This document shows positions 33,410-41,907 of a DNA stretch of 64,000 nucleotides, in pieces. The translations under genes and the position numbers were made by a program. The notes beneath the pieces are model-generated. The model was not told where the DNA came from. It did no database searches and saw only the letters and a list, made by a program, of their open reading frames with translations. This stretch comes from Micavibrio sp. UBA6145 (GTDB lineage Bacteria; Pseudomonadota; Alphaproteobacteria; Micavibrionales; UBA1664), in the NCBI GenBank assembly GCA_002423205.1, contig DIUZ01000026.1, forward strand, positions 370,005 to 434,004, written 5' to 3'. The number at the start of each line of letters is the position of its first letter. Position 1 is the stretch's first letter.

Positions 33410-34287
33410 GCGAATAAAAAGATAATCAGCAGGATCAGCAGACCGGCGTCGCGGTTTGATTTAAAGAATTTGAGACTGCTGGCCGGGTCGTTCATGTCCC
33501 ATTCACGCACCTGCCAAGCAAAATGCAGGGCCGGTAAAATCATCAGCACGGACGCATGCAACGGCACGGCCACCGCGAACAACATAATGGCCGCCGCATA
33601 AAATCCGGCAATCCATCGCTTGCTGTTGTTACCGAACAGCCGCGCGGTGGATTTGATACCGGCCAGCGCGTCGTCTTCCTTGTCCTGATGCGCATAGATG
33701 GTGTCATAGCCCAGCGTCCAGAAAATCCCGCCCGTATAAAGCACAACCGCCTGCCAGCTTAAAACGCCGGTGGCTGCGGCCCACCCGATCAGCGCGCCGA
33801 AATTGAATGTGAAACCCAGAAACAATTGCGGCCACCAGGTAAACCGCTTCATCAGCGGATAGGTGACGACAAAGCCGAGCGACAGCACGCCAAGCGCGAT
33901 CGCCATAGGGGGCATGCTGATTAAAATCAGGAATCCGGTCAGCAGCAGAACGCCAAGCAGCCCGAACGCCTCCCGCCGTGTCAGACGGCCGCTGGGCAGG
34001 GGGCGTAACTGCGTGCGTTCCACCTTCGCGTCCATATCCTGGTCCCAGAGGTCGTTGATGGCACATCCCGCGCCGCGCATCACAACCGCGCCGATGGCGA
34101 ACAGGATATAAAGATCCCAGCGCGACGCATCGGCCAGCGCAATCGCCCACCATCCGGGCAGCAGCAGCAGCCACGTGCCGATCGGCCGGTCGAGGCGCAT
34201 CAGATGGGCATAGGCCCGCATCCGCTCGGAATGGGGCGCAAGCCACTTGGGAATGGTAATGTCCGTATACGGCATGTATAAATCCAT
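33406..34287 (-). CDS. ubiA: 4-hydroxybenzoate polyprenyltransferase
   Basis: The 293-residue membrane prenyltransferase has about eight or nine TM helices and two Asp-rich sites. NDLWDQDMD (about residues 81-89) binds the polyprenyl-diphosphate through Mg, and YDTIYAHQDKEDD lies near 199-211. It prenylates 4-hydroxybenzoate in ubiquinone synthesis. The N-terminus RLDRPIGTWLLLLPGWWAIA is typical. ATG 34287 and ATG 34275 are both possible starts. The former leaves only 3 bp to the divergent rsmE start, so the promoters must lie inside the opposite gene or the shorter start is used. Complete. Confidence 0.95.
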   Translation of the reverse strand: MDLYMPYTDITIPKWLAPHSERMRAYAHLMRLDRPIGTWLLLLPGWWAIALADASRWDLYILFAIGAVVMRGAGCAINDLWDQDMDAKVERTQLRPLPSGRLTRREAFGLLGVLLLTGFLILISMPPMAIALGVLSLGFVVTYPLMKRFTWWPQLFLGFTFNFGALIGWAAATGVLSWQAVVLYTGGIFWTLGYDTIYAHQDKEDDALAGIKSTARLFGNNSKRWIAGFYAAAIMLFAVAVPLHASVLMILPALHFAWQVREWDMNDPASSLKFFKSNRDAGLLILLIIFLFA

Positions 34288-34290
34288 ATC

Positions 34291-34992
34291 ATGGCTGACG
34301 ACCTGTACAAATACCCCCGCTTATACGTGAACGACCCGCTGGCCGGCGGTGAACTGCCGCTGGCGTCTGAACAGGCGCATTACCTGCGCAATGTCATGCG
34401 CCGCGAAGATGGTGAACAGGTGCGCCTGTTCAATGGGACCGACGGCGAATGGCTCGGCGCACTGAAATTCATCGGCAAGCGCGATACAAGTGTGGTTTTA
34501 AACCGGCAGGTCAAACCTCAGCCACAGCGCCTGCGCCGCGTGCACCTGTTTTTCACGCCCCTGAAAAAAGACCGGATGGAAACTTTGATTGAATGCGCCG
34601 TGCAGCTGGATGCCACAGACCTTCACCCCGTCATCACCGAACGCACCGAAGTGCGCGAGATTAAAGAAGACAAACTGAACGCCTATATCATCGAGGCCGC
34701 CGAACAATGCGAGCGTCTTGACCTGCCCACGCTGCACCCGTTGCAATCGCTCGACCGCGTCACCATGAATATATTTGCAGGGCTTGAACGCAGCGACGCC
34801 AAACCCCTGCGCGATGCGCTGGTCCCCGCCGGTGACTGCGCCTGTCTTGTTGGCCCGGTGGGTGGATGGACCGACCGCGAGCGTGATCTGCTAAACAACA
34901 GCCCCAACATCACGCCTGTGACATTGGGGCCGAATGTCTTGCGATCTGAAACCGCCGTGGCGGCAATGCTTACAAGACTTGGGTCGCTGTAA
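34291..34992 (+). CDS. rsmE: 16S rRNA (uracil-1498-N3)-methyltransferase RsmE
   Basis: The 233-residue SPOUT methyltransferase methylates U1498 of 16S rRNA. An N-terminal PUA-like domain (HYLRNVMRREDGEQVRLFNG at about 30-49) is followed by family motifs VHLFFTPLKKDRMETLIECAVQL (about 84-106), AAEQCERLDLPTLHP and the knot motif LVGPVGGWTDRERDLL (about 188-203). LGPNVLRSETAVAAML closes it. The length is usual. The ATG is 3 bp from the divergent ubiA start. Its last 23 bp overlap in antisense with the MAPEG gene. Confidence 0.96.
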   Translation: MADDLYKYPRLYVNDPLAGGELPLASEQAHYLRNVMRREDGEQVRLFNGTDGEWLGALKFIGKRDTSVVLNRQVKPQPQRLRRVHLFFTPLKKDRMETLIECAVQLDATDLHPVITERTEVREIKEDKLNAYIIEAAEQCERLDLPTLHPLQSLDRVTMNIFAGLERSDAKPLRDALVPAGDCACLVGPVGGWTDRERDLLNNSPNITPVTLGPNVLRSETAVAAMLTRLGSL

Positions 34993-35359
34993 TCCCCTTA
35001 AGGATCAATATCACGCCCAGTATGGCGACCGTCGTCAGGGTCAGGAACGTGCCAATCCCGCGTGCGATCAGCACATCGCTGTGCAGCCCGATAATATGCG
35101 CAATCCGTGCCGTGACGAGTGTTATGCCGAACGCATGCACCGCGTAAAAACTGCCTGCCTGTGTTTCGTACAAAGCCAGAAGCAGCAATGCCAGCGGCAC
35201 ATACTCGGCAAAATTGCCGTGAATGCGTACGGCGCGCACCATGTCTGGTTCGTTATTATCGCCGAACATCACCTTGCCGCGTGTGCGCTTGGATACGATA
35301 TGAAGGCTTAAAACCACATAAATAAGGGCAAGTATGCCCGCATATAAACTGACAATCAT
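34970..35359 (-). CDS. MAPEG-family membrane protein
   Basis: The 129-residue protein has four transmembrane helices: residues 1-22, about 53-75, 78-97 and 103-127. It carries the MAPEG pattern RAVRIHGNFAEYVPLALLLLAL (about 43-64), with the Arg, His, Asn and Glu typical of the glutathione-transferase-like members. The RGIGTFLTLTTV segment follows. Substrates are unknown in bacteria. It lies 12 bp downstream of tldD on the same strand, probably in one operon, and its 3' end overlaps rsmE by 23 bp. Confidence 0.88.
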   Translation of the reverse strand: MIVSLYAGILALIYVVLSLHIVSKRTRGKVMFGDNNEPDMVRAVRIHGNFAEYVPLALLLLALYETQAGSFYAVHAFGITLVTARIAHIIGLHSDVLIARGIGTFLTLTTVAILGVILILKGITATQVL

Positions 35360-35371
35360 TGATGTCTCCCT

Positions 35372-36811
35372 TTAAGCGTCTGTACCGCCAATTGTAATCC
35401 CGTTCATCAAAAGCGTCGGCTGGCCCACGCCCACCGGCACACCCTGACCGTCCTTGCCACATGTGCCCACACCGTGGTCAAGCGCCATGTCATTGCCCAC
35501 CATCTTCACCTTGGTAAGTGAATCCGCACCTTTACCGATCAGCGTCGCGCCCTTAATGGGCGCGCCGATCTTGCCGTTTTCAATCAGATACGCCTCCGCC
35601 GCCGAGAACACGAACTGTCCCGACGTGATGTCGACCTGACCACCGCCGAAATGCGGGGCGTAAATACCCTTCTTCACCGATGCGATAATTTCATCGCGCC
35701 CATACGGACCCGACAGCATCATCGTGTTGGTCATGCGCGGCATGGGTTTGTGCGCATAGGATTCACGCCGCCCGTTGCCCGTGGGTTTGACGCCCATCAG
35801 CCGTGCGTTCAGCCGGTCCTGCATCAGGCCGACAAGGATGCCGTTTTCAATCAGCACATTGCGCTGGCTTGGCGTGCCTTCGTCGTCGATGGAAATCGAC
35901 CCGCGCCGGCCTTCCAGCGTGCCGTCATCGACGACGGTGACGTTTTCACTTGCCACACGCTGGCCCATCATGCCGGTAAACACGGACGTACCCTTGCGGT
36001 GAAAATCACCCTCAAGCCCATGGCCGACTGCTTCATGCAGCATCACACCCGGCCAGCCTGCGCCAAGCACGACATCCATTTCGCCCGCAGGCGCCGGAAT
36101 GGCCTCAAGCGCGACACGCGCCTGACGGATGGCTTCGTCCACCGCCGCCTGCCAGCGTTTGGTGTCGTTGAATAATTCGTAACCCGCACGACCGCCCCAG
36201 CCTTCATGGCCGCCCTCGATACGCCCGCCCTTGTCCAGCGTGACCGATACATCCATACGCACAAGCGGGCGCGTATCGGCATAGCATGACCCGTCCGGGC
36301 GGATGATCTGCACCACCTGCCACGTGCCGGACATCGACACCGAAACCGTTTTAACCAGCGTGTCGCGTGCGCGCGCGTAATCTTCAATGGCCGATAGCAG
36401 CGCGATTTTTTTATCGAACGCCATCGAATCCTGCGGATTGTCCGCACGGTACAGATGCGTGTTGGTCAGTTGTGGTGCGAGGTCCAGCGTCCCGGCATAG
36501 CCGCCGGCAACCGACCGCACGGTTTCCGCCGCGCGTTTCAATGCACCGTGTGAAATCTCGCCCGCATGGGCATAGGCGGTCAGTTCCCCCGCAACCGCCC
36601 GCAGGCCGAAACCGGCATGGACGTCGAAGGATGCGCTTTTTAAAACCCCGTCATCGCGGGAAAAAAATTCAGACGCGTCATATTCCAGGAATAATTCCCC
36701 ATCATCGCAGCCCGAAAGGGCCTCCCGCACGATTTTTTGCGTGGCATCCGGATCAAGCCCCGTCCGGGTAAAAAACAGCTCATTGCTAAGGGTCAGATCG
36801 GACATTATCAT
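35372..36811 (-). CDS. tldD: Metalloprotease TldD
   Basis: The 479-residue TldD subunit of the TldD/TldE peptidase, which processes microcin-type peptides and degrades CcdA. The active-site motif is HEAVGHGLEGDF (about residues 260-271, HExxxH zinc site), followed by the conserved RKGTSVFTGMMGQRVAS. The C-terminal GGQVDITSGQFVFSAAEAYLIENGKIG and GNDMALDHGVGTCGKDGQGV segments are classic. Starts at 36811 and 36805 are both possible; the latter gives MSDLTLSNELF. The partner tldE/pmbA is not in the window. Complete. Confidence 0.97.
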   Translation of the reverse strand: MIMSDLTLSNELFFTRTGLDPDATQKIVREALSGCDDGELFLEYDASEFFSRDDGVLKSASFDVHAGFGLRAVAGELTAYAHAGEISHGALKRAAETVRSVAGGYAGTLDLAPQLTNTHLYRADNPQDSMAFDKKIALLSAIEDYARARDTLVKTVSVSMSGTWQVVQIIRPDGSCYADTRPLVRMDVSVTLDKGGRIEGGHEGWGGRAGYELFNDTKRWQAAVDEAIRQARVALEAIPAPAGEMDVVLGAGWPGVMLHEAVGHGLEGDFHRKGTSVFTGMMGQRVASENVTVVDDGTLEGRRGSISIDDEGTPSQRNVLIENGILVGLMQDRLNARLMGVKPTGNGRRESYAHKPMPRMTNTMMLSGPYGRDEIIASVKKGIYAPHFGGGQVDITSGQFVFSAAEAYLIENGKIGAPIKGATLIGKGADSLTKVKMVGNDMALDHGVGTCGKDGQGVPVGVGQPTLLMNGITIGGTDA

Positions 36812-36889
36812 TAACTTCGTCTAAAGGGGTGCCAGCGTATTGATTCTATTCGCAAACGCCCCGAAAACAAGAGGGGCCTTGAGGGGACT

Positions 36890-37477
36890 ATGACCAAAGC
36901 CGACGCAGAAACCGATATCAACCTGACCGCGCTTGTCACGGGCCTGAAGAAAATCATCGTCAGCGCCGGGTGGGAATTCAAGCTCGCCGACGGCGAAGCG
37001 TATGACACCGATTTGTGCTGTTTTATCCTCGGCCGCGACAACCTCACCCGCGAGGATGAGGATTTCGTGTTCTACAACAACCCGCAAGGTGCCCAACTGG
37101 CCCTGCGCCATCTGGGCGATTCAAGGGTTGAGGCCGACCCGGTCGACGACCAGGCCATTTCCATCGATTTCGACAATCTGTCCTTTGAAATCTGGCGCAT
37201 TGTTTTCGTCGTTTCCATCTACCAGGGCGATGAACGCGACCAGCATATGGGCAAATTGCAGGACATGACCTTCCGCGTCGAAAACGGCGACGCCAATGCC
37301 GAGATCTACCGTTTCAAGGTCGACCGCTCCAAACTGGGCGAAGCCACCGCCGTGCGCGTGGCTGAAATCTACCGCAACGGGGTTGAATGGTTCCTGACCC
37401 CCGCCGGCGACCCGATCAAGGGTGGCCTGTCGGAAGCCGCACGCCAATATGGCATCCTGATTTCATCAACGACTTAA
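36890..37477 (+). CDS. TerD-family protein
   Basis: The 195-residue protein has the TerD/CABP domain: TALVTGLKKIIVSAGWEFKLADGEAYDTDLCCFILG (about 10-45). The calcium-binding acidic loop is near REDEDFVFYNNPQG (about 52-65), and a second acidic segment is ALRHLGDSRVEADPVDDQAI (about 71-90). RMYRF-like core strands ..EIYRFKVDRS.. and the GEATAVRVAEIYRNG segment near 150 follow. TerD proteins bind Ca2+ and are linked to tellurite, phage or stress tolerance. The other ter genes are absent nearby, so it is an isolated copy. It diverges from tldD. Confidence 0.92.
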   Translation: MTKADAETDINLTALVTGLKKIIVSAGWEFKLADGEAYDTDLCCFILGRDNLTREDEDFVFYNNPQGAQLALRHLGDSRVEADPVDDQAISIDFDNLSFEIWRIVFVVSIYQGDERDQHMGKLQDMTFRVENGDANAEIYRFKVDRSKLGEATAVRVAEIYRNGVEWFLTPAGDPIKGGLSEAARQYGILISSTT

Positions 37478-37530
37478 AGGGCTTATGCCGCTTTTAACCG
37501 CGGCATTCTTCCTCTTTACAGATCATCGTC

Positions 37531-39105
37531 ATGTCTTTATCTAAAAACATGGCTTCCCACGATCATATCCTCATTCTCGATTTCGGCTCCCAGGTCACCC
37601 AGCTCATTGCGCGGCGGGTAAGGGAGGCTGGCGTCTACTGCGAAATCTGGCCCTTCAATCTGGCCACGGACGAACGCATCCGCGCCTACGCCCCCAAGGG
37701 CATCATTTTATCCGGCTCCCCCTGTTCCGTCCGGGATGAAGGCTCGCCCCGCGCCCCGCAAACGGTCTGGGACCTGAATGTGCCCGTGCTCGCCGTCTGC
37801 TACGGCCAGCAGACATTGTGCGAACAACTGGGCGGCACGGTTGAATCCGGCCACCACCGCGAATTCGGCAAGGCGATGCTGAACATCGACAAAAAATCCG
37901 CGCTCTATGACGGCGTCTGGGAAACCGGGCAAACGCATCAGGTCTGGATGTCACACGGCGACCGCGTCACAAAAATTCCCGAAGGCTTCGAAGTTATCGC
38001 GACGTCCGAAAATGCACCCTTCGCCGCTATCTCCAACGAAGCTAAAAAAATCTACGGCGTCCAGTTCCACCCGGAAGTGTACCACACGCTCGACGGTGCC
38101 AAACTCTACCGTAACTTCGTGCTCAACATCTGCGGCTGCAAGGCCGACTGGACCATGAAGTCGTACAAGGACGAGGCGATTGCAAAAATCCGTGCGCAGG
38201 TGGGTGACGCCAAGGTCATCTGCGGCCTCTCCGGCGGCGTCGACTCGTCCGTGGCCGCTGTCCTGATCCACGAAGCCATTGGCGACCAGCTGACCTGCAT
38301 CTATGTCGATACCGGCCTGATGCGTGCGGGTGAATCCGAACAGGTGGTCAAACTTTTCCGCGATCACTACAACATCCCGCTCATCCACGAAGACGCATCC
38401 AAACTCTTCCTCGATAATCTCGAGGGCGTCTCCGACCCGGAAACCAAGCGCAAGACCATCGGCAAATTGTTCATCGACGTATTCGAAGCCAAGGCCAAAC
38501 AGGTCGGCGGCGCGAAATTCCTGGCGCAGGGTACGCTCTACCCCGACGTCATCGAATCCGTCTCCTTCACCGGCGGCCCGTCCGTCACCATCAAATCCCA
38601 CCACAATGTCGGCGGTCTGCCCGAACGCATGGACCTGAAATTGGTCGAACCCTTGCGCGAACTCTTCAAGGACGAAGTCCGTGCGCTCGGCGTCGAACTG
38701 GGCCTGCACCCCGACTTTGTCGGCCGTCATCCGTTCCCGGGTCCGGGTCTGGCCATTCGCCTGCCCGGCGAAATCACTGCTGAAAAACTCGACATCCTGC
38801 GCAAGGCCGATCTCGTCTATCTCGACGAAATCCGCAAAGCCGGCCTCTACGATAAAATCTGGCAGGCATTCGCCGTGCTTCTCCCGGTCAAGACCGTAGG
38901 CGTCATGGGCGATGGCCGTTCCTACGATTACGTCTGCGCCCTGCGCGCGGTCACATCAACCGACGGTATGACGGCGGAATCCTACCCGTTCGAACACGCC
39001 TTCCTCGCCCGCGTCTGTACCCGCATCATCAACGAAGTCCGCGGCATCAACCGCGTCGTCTACGACGTGACAAGCAAACCGCCGGGCACGATTGAGTGGG
39101 AGTAA
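37531..39105 (+). CDS. guaA: GMP synthase (glutamine-hydrolysing)
   Basis: The 524-residue enzyme makes GMP from XMP, ATP and glutamine. Its class I glutamine amidotransferase has the nucleophile Cys in AVCYGQQTL (about residue 90) and the His/Glu pair in VQFHPEVYHT (about 176). The ATP-pyrophosphatase P-loop is GLSGGVDSSVAA (about 232-243). The C-terminal dimerisation domain ends KPPGTIEWE, the standard end. Two ATGs (37531, 37549) are possible; the second gives MASHDHILILDFGSQ, the usual beginning. It lies 54 bp after the TerD gene. Its stop is followed after 2 bp by a foreign-looking DUF2971 gene. Confidence 0.98.
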   Translation: MSLSKNMASHDHILILDFGSQVTQLIARRVREAGVYCEIWPFNLATDERIRAYAPKGIILSGSPCSVRDEGSPRAPQTVWDLNVPVLAVCYGQQTLCEQLGGTVESGHHREFGKAMLNIDKKSALYDGVWETGQTHQVWMSHGDRVTKIPEGFEVIATSENAPFAAISNEAKKIYGVQFHPEVYHTLDGAKLYRNFVLNICGCKADWTMKSYKDEAIAKIRAQVGDAKVICGLSGGVDSSVAAVLIHEAIGDQLTCIYVDTGLMRAGESEQVVKLFRDHYNIPLIHEDASKLFLDNLEGVSDPETKRKTIGKLFIDVFEAKAKQVGGAKFLAQGTLYPDVIESVSFTGGPSVTIKSHHNVGGLPERMDLKLVEPLRELFKDEVRALGVELGLHPDFVGRHPFPGPGLAIRLPGEITAEKLDILRKADLVYLDEIRKAGLYDKIWQAFAVLLPVKTVGVMGDGRSYDYVCALRAVTSTDGMTAESYPFEHAFLARVCTRIINEVRGINRVVYDVTSKPPGTIEWE

Positions 39106-39107
39106 AG

Positions 39108-39899
39108 ATGACTCGTGAGCCGCATCCATCTTTTATCCAGCCTGTGGATAAGGGGGTGAAGATATGGCGTTACATGTCGCTACCTAAATTTCTCTCACTG
39201 CTTCAAAGTAAAACGTTGTTTTTTTCACGCCTAAATTACTTCGAAGATGCCTTTGAAGGATCGCTACCTTTGGCGACTATAAAACAGAGAGAAGGTTTTC
39301 TTTATTCTCCTGAACTTCAAACAAGCTTTTCTGAAGAGGAGTTAGAAGAAAGAAAAAAGACTTTTCTTGATATGTTGAGTGAGCAAACCAAAAAGCTCAG
39401 ACATGAGTTTATGGTTAACTGTTGGCATATGAGTTCTTATGAATCCGCCGCCATGTGGAGATTGTATTCTCGGGGCGAGCCTATTTTGAGCATACAATCA
39501 ACTTACGAAGATTTGGATAAGGTTTTGCCTCCGTATGTAATGCTGGGTGGCGTCCGTTATATTGATTACGATAGTGAGTTGATTCCTTATGGGAATGTTT
39601 TGCATCCAGTCACTTACAAACGTAAATCTTTTGAACATGAGAAAGAAATCCGTGCCGTAGTTTGGCAAGCCAATCTTCTCGCTGAAACAAGAAAACATCC
39701 GGAGTGGAATATAGAACAGCTAAACATTACTGAAAGCGGTGTAGCTGTTCCGATTGATGTCAAGAATCTGATTAAAGGGGTATATGTAGATCCGGCTGCG
39801 TCCGAATGGTTCGCGGATGTCGTCAACAAGGTTTGCCAAGAAAATGGGCTTGGTGAATTGGTTCATAAATCCTCTTTGGCAAAAGCCCCTTTATTTTAG
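39108..39899 (+). CDS. DUF2971-family protein
   Basis: The 263-residue soluble protein has the DUF2971 pattern: WRYMSLPKFLSLLQSKTLFFSRLNYFEDAFEG (N-terminal, about 20-51), NCWHMSSYESAAMWRLYS (about 104-121) and YKRKSFEHEKEIRAVVW (about 169-185). Its biochemical activity is unknown. The gene is strikingly richer in A/T than guaA and the following genes, and starts 2 bp after the guaA stop (GGGAG in the guaA end serves as ribosome-binding site). Both facts point to a single-gene insertion by horizontal transfer. Alternative upstream start 39096 overlaps guaA. Confidence 0.88.
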   Translation: MTREPHPSFIQPVDKGVKIWRYMSLPKFLSLLQSKTLFFSRLNYFEDAFEGSLPLATIKQREGFLYSPELQTSFSEEELEERKKTFLDMLSEQTKKLRHEFMVNCWHMSSYESAAMWRLYSRGEPILSIQSTYEDLDKVLPPYVMLGGVRYIDYDSELIPYGNVLHPVTYKRKSFEHEKEIRAVVWQANLLAETRKHPEWNIEQLNITESGVAVPIDVKNLIKGVYVDPAASEWFADVVNKVCQENGLGELVHKSSLAKAPLF

Positions 39900-39962
39900 T
39901 CACTTGCTATTTCTTTGATTAAACATGGATAATAATTTTATTGATAAAGATAAGGCCATTGT

Positions 39963-40388
39963 ATGAAAAAGCTTCTGCTCCTCGCGCTCCTGCTCTTCCC
40001 CGTCTCTGCCCACGCGGCGACGCTGGCGGATTTCCTGCCTTCGGGTAAAAAGGCGTGGTCGGCGTATCAATGTGCGGAGCTGGCCGGTTTGACCGGTGAT
40101 GCGGAACAGGCAACACGCCTCCTGGCCATCGGCAATGCCGAGGGCAAAAAATTCGTCGAAGGCACGCGCGAGATGAAACTCACGCCCGATGACGTCAAGG
40201 GCGACATCGTTGGCTTCAAGCTGATTTCCATCCCGCCTGCCAGCACGGACTTCATGCTGGGGCGTATGTATGAACGCGCCGCGACCGCCAATCTGGTGGC
40301 CATCTATCAAAAAGAAAACGATATGACCAAGGCTGTAGAGACAGCCAGGGAGCAGTTCAAATCCCTGTCCTGCGCCAAGGTGCAGTAA
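39963..40388 (+). CDS. Small periplasmic protein with signal peptide
   Basis: The 141-residue protein begins MKKLLLLALLLFPVSAHAATL, a clear Sec signal with cleavage after AHA at residue 18. The mature part is helical (about 20-60 AEQATRLLAIGNAEGKKFVEG, about 120-135 KAVETAREQF) with two Cys (YQCAELAG, SLSCAKV) near the ends, which could form a disulfide. No family recognised. It is followed 2 bp later by a two-TM protein gene, likely the same operon. Separate from the AT-rich DUF2971 gene in base composition. Confidence 0.75.
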   Translation: MKKLLLLALLLFPVSAHAATLADFLPSGKKAWSAYQCAELAGLTGDAEQATRLLAIGNAEGKKFVEGTREMKLTPDDVKGDIVGFKLISIPPASTDFMLGRMYERAATANLVAIYQKENDMTKAVETAREQFKSLSCAKVQ

Positions 40389-40393
40389 CCGTG

Positions 40394-40936
40394 ATGGCTA
40401 CGCCTGCCGCACTGCCCCGCACATTTCATGTTGTTCGCTGGAAGCAGCTGTATTTTCTGGGTGCCGGCCTCTTCCTGCTGGCGCTGGCCGCCACCGCCTA
40501 TGATGAAGCGTATGCGCCCGCACCCAATGGCTATGTGATGATGGCGGCCACATGTGCGCTTGCGCTGCTTGCGGCCTTTTCGCTCGGGCAATTCGTATAC
40601 CGCTTCATCTATACGGATATATTCACCGTGCGCGCTGACGGCATTGATCTGGGCTATATCGGTTTCATCCCGTGGTCGGACATGCGCCGCATCACCGCCC
40701 GCGCGCCGCTGATGATTTCATTTGAATTTGTGAACCCGCCGCGGGCGCAGATTGAATTTGAAGGTCTGACCGAGCGTTTGCAAAAACCCCGCCTGCGCCG
40801 CAACGGTCATTATCTGAAAACCTATAATTGCCGCGGGCTGAATGCGCGGTTTGGCGTGGTTCTGCATACGCTGCGTGCTGCAGCCGCAGGCGCCAACGCC
40901 ACAGGATTGTTCCGGGATAAACAGCGCCTGTGGTAA
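40394..40936 (+). CDS. Two-TM membrane protein with PH-like domain
   Basis: The product of about 180 residues has two hydrophobic segments near residues 19-38 (LYFLGAGLFLLALAATAYDE) and 50-68 (MMAATCALALLAAFSLGQF). A cytoplasmic beta-rich stretch DIFTVRADGIDLGYIGFIPWSDMRRI then resembles the bacterial PH-like (YdbT/STM3941) fold: 'the value at the protein's site sets local strands'. No enzyme motif. Start GTG 40391 or ATG 40394. It is probably co-transcribed with the preceding periplasmic gene. Function unknown. Confidence 0.72.
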   Translation: MATPAALPRTFHVVRWKQLYFLGAGLFLLALAATAYDEAYAPAPNGYVMMAATCALALLAAFSLGQFVYRFIYTDIFTVRADGIDLGYIGFIPWSDMRRITARAPLMISFEFVNPPRAQIEFEGLTERLQKPRLRRNGHYLKTYNCRGLNARFGVVLHTLRAAAAGANATGLFRDKQRLW

Positions 40937-40952
40937 TGACGGCTGCGCGGGG

Positions 40953-41330
40953 TTAGACGCCCCAAAGGCTCCAGCGTTTCTTCTTCGTCTGCGCATCGGC
41001 CTTCATAAGGGCCGCAAAGCTGTCCAGATCGGCGGATTTATCGGTGGTATCGCCGCCGCGGGCGCGGGCGTTCATCCATGCTGTAGCCGCGTTAAACGGC
41101 TCGGCATTAAAGGACAGGAAATGGTCGCGGCCTGATTTGCGGCGAACCACCAGCCCGGCACGCTCCAGGATGCGGATATGCTTGGAGACCGAGTTCAGCG
41201 ACATGTCGAATGGCTTGGCAAGGTCGGTTACCCGGGCTTCGCCCTCGAACAAGCGCTCCAGAATAGACCGGCGGGTCTGGTCCGAGAGGGCAATCATGAT
41301 GTTATCAAGTGTGGGTGTGTCCAATTGCAT
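40953..41330 (-). CDS. ArsR-family transcriptional regulator
   Basis: The 125-residue winged-helix protein has the ArsR/SmtB signature: ALSDQTRRSILERLFEGEARVTDLAKPFDMSLNSVSKHIRILERAGLV (about residues 12-59), followed by the wing VRRKSGRDHFLSFNAEPF. There is no cysteine-rich metal motif, so metal sensing is not indicated; such members often control efflux or SRPBCC proteins. Its C-terminus is basic (KKKRWSLWGV). Nearby genes give no clear target. It has a convergent neighbour only 17 bp away at its 3' side. Confidence 0.92.
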   Translation of the reverse strand: MQLDTPTLDNIMIALSDQTRRSILERLFEGEARVTDLAKPFDMSLNSVSKHIRILERAGLVVRRKSGRDHFLSFNAEPFNAATAWMNARARGGDTTDKSADLDSFAALMKADAQTKKKRWSLWGV

Positions 41331-41388
41331 TCACCAATTCTGGTGATGATTGACCCATCTGTCAACCCATCAACCTAAAGGGTGATCT

Positions 41389-41820
41389 TTATTGGGATAC
41401 GGCTCGGTCATGGCGATCGCGTCGGAAGCCGTAAACGGTCTCACAGCCGCCGGGGTTACCCTCAAAGGTGATCTTTTTGATGATCCCGTCATTGGTGGTC
41501 GCCCGGATGACACAGGAATTGAGCTGGATGCCCGACCAGATCATGGCGCTGCCGCCCATGGCCTGTGACGGGCTGCCCAGACGATAACCGCCGGAGGTGA
41601 CGGCAGGGCCGAAGATGCTTTCGACATCCTGTTTCTGCCAGACATAAACCGTATCATTTCCGCTCCGATACTCACCATCAGCATGGTGGCCGAGCAACAG
41701 GTCGGCATCGTTGACCGGCTTGCCTTCCAGCTGGCGCAGATGCTGGTCGAATGTTTTAACACCCGCGCAGGCGGACAGGGCAAGGATGGCGGCAAGGGGA
41801 ATAAGGGCGATGGCTTTCAT
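41389..41820 (-). CDS. Putative outer-membrane/periplasmic lipoprotein
   Basis: The 143-residue protein starts MKAIALIPLAAILALSACAGV with a lipobox LSAC (Cys at residue 18), so it is probably a lipoprotein. The mature part has ENPGGCET, and two Cys (NSCVIRA, PGGCETV) that may pair. The pattern 'L..L.G.....L...LG.P......' near residues 28-46 resembles SmpA/OmlA-like folds only loosely. No function can be assigned. It lies 58 bp upstream of the ArsR gene on the same strand and diverges from thrC. Confidence 0.75.
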   Translation of the reverse strand: MKAIALIPLAAILALSACAGVKTFDQHLRQLEGKPVNDADLLLGHHADGEYRSGNDTVYVWQKQDVESIFGPAVTSGGYRLGSPSQAMGGSAMIWSGIQLNSCVIRATTNDGIIKKITFEGNPGGCETVYGFRRDRHDRAVSQ

Positions 41821-41907
41821 GGTCTATCCAATTATGTGGGCCAATTATGTGGGTCCTTCAAACCTAAACGCTTGGGGGGCGATGGCAATTCCCTTATCCT
41901 GAGGCAC

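Noticed and set aside
41683..41907. N-terminal extension of threonine synthase
   Set aside because: The frame overlaps the divergent lipoprotein gene, and the family start MKYISTRG with its ribosome-binding site is at 41908.
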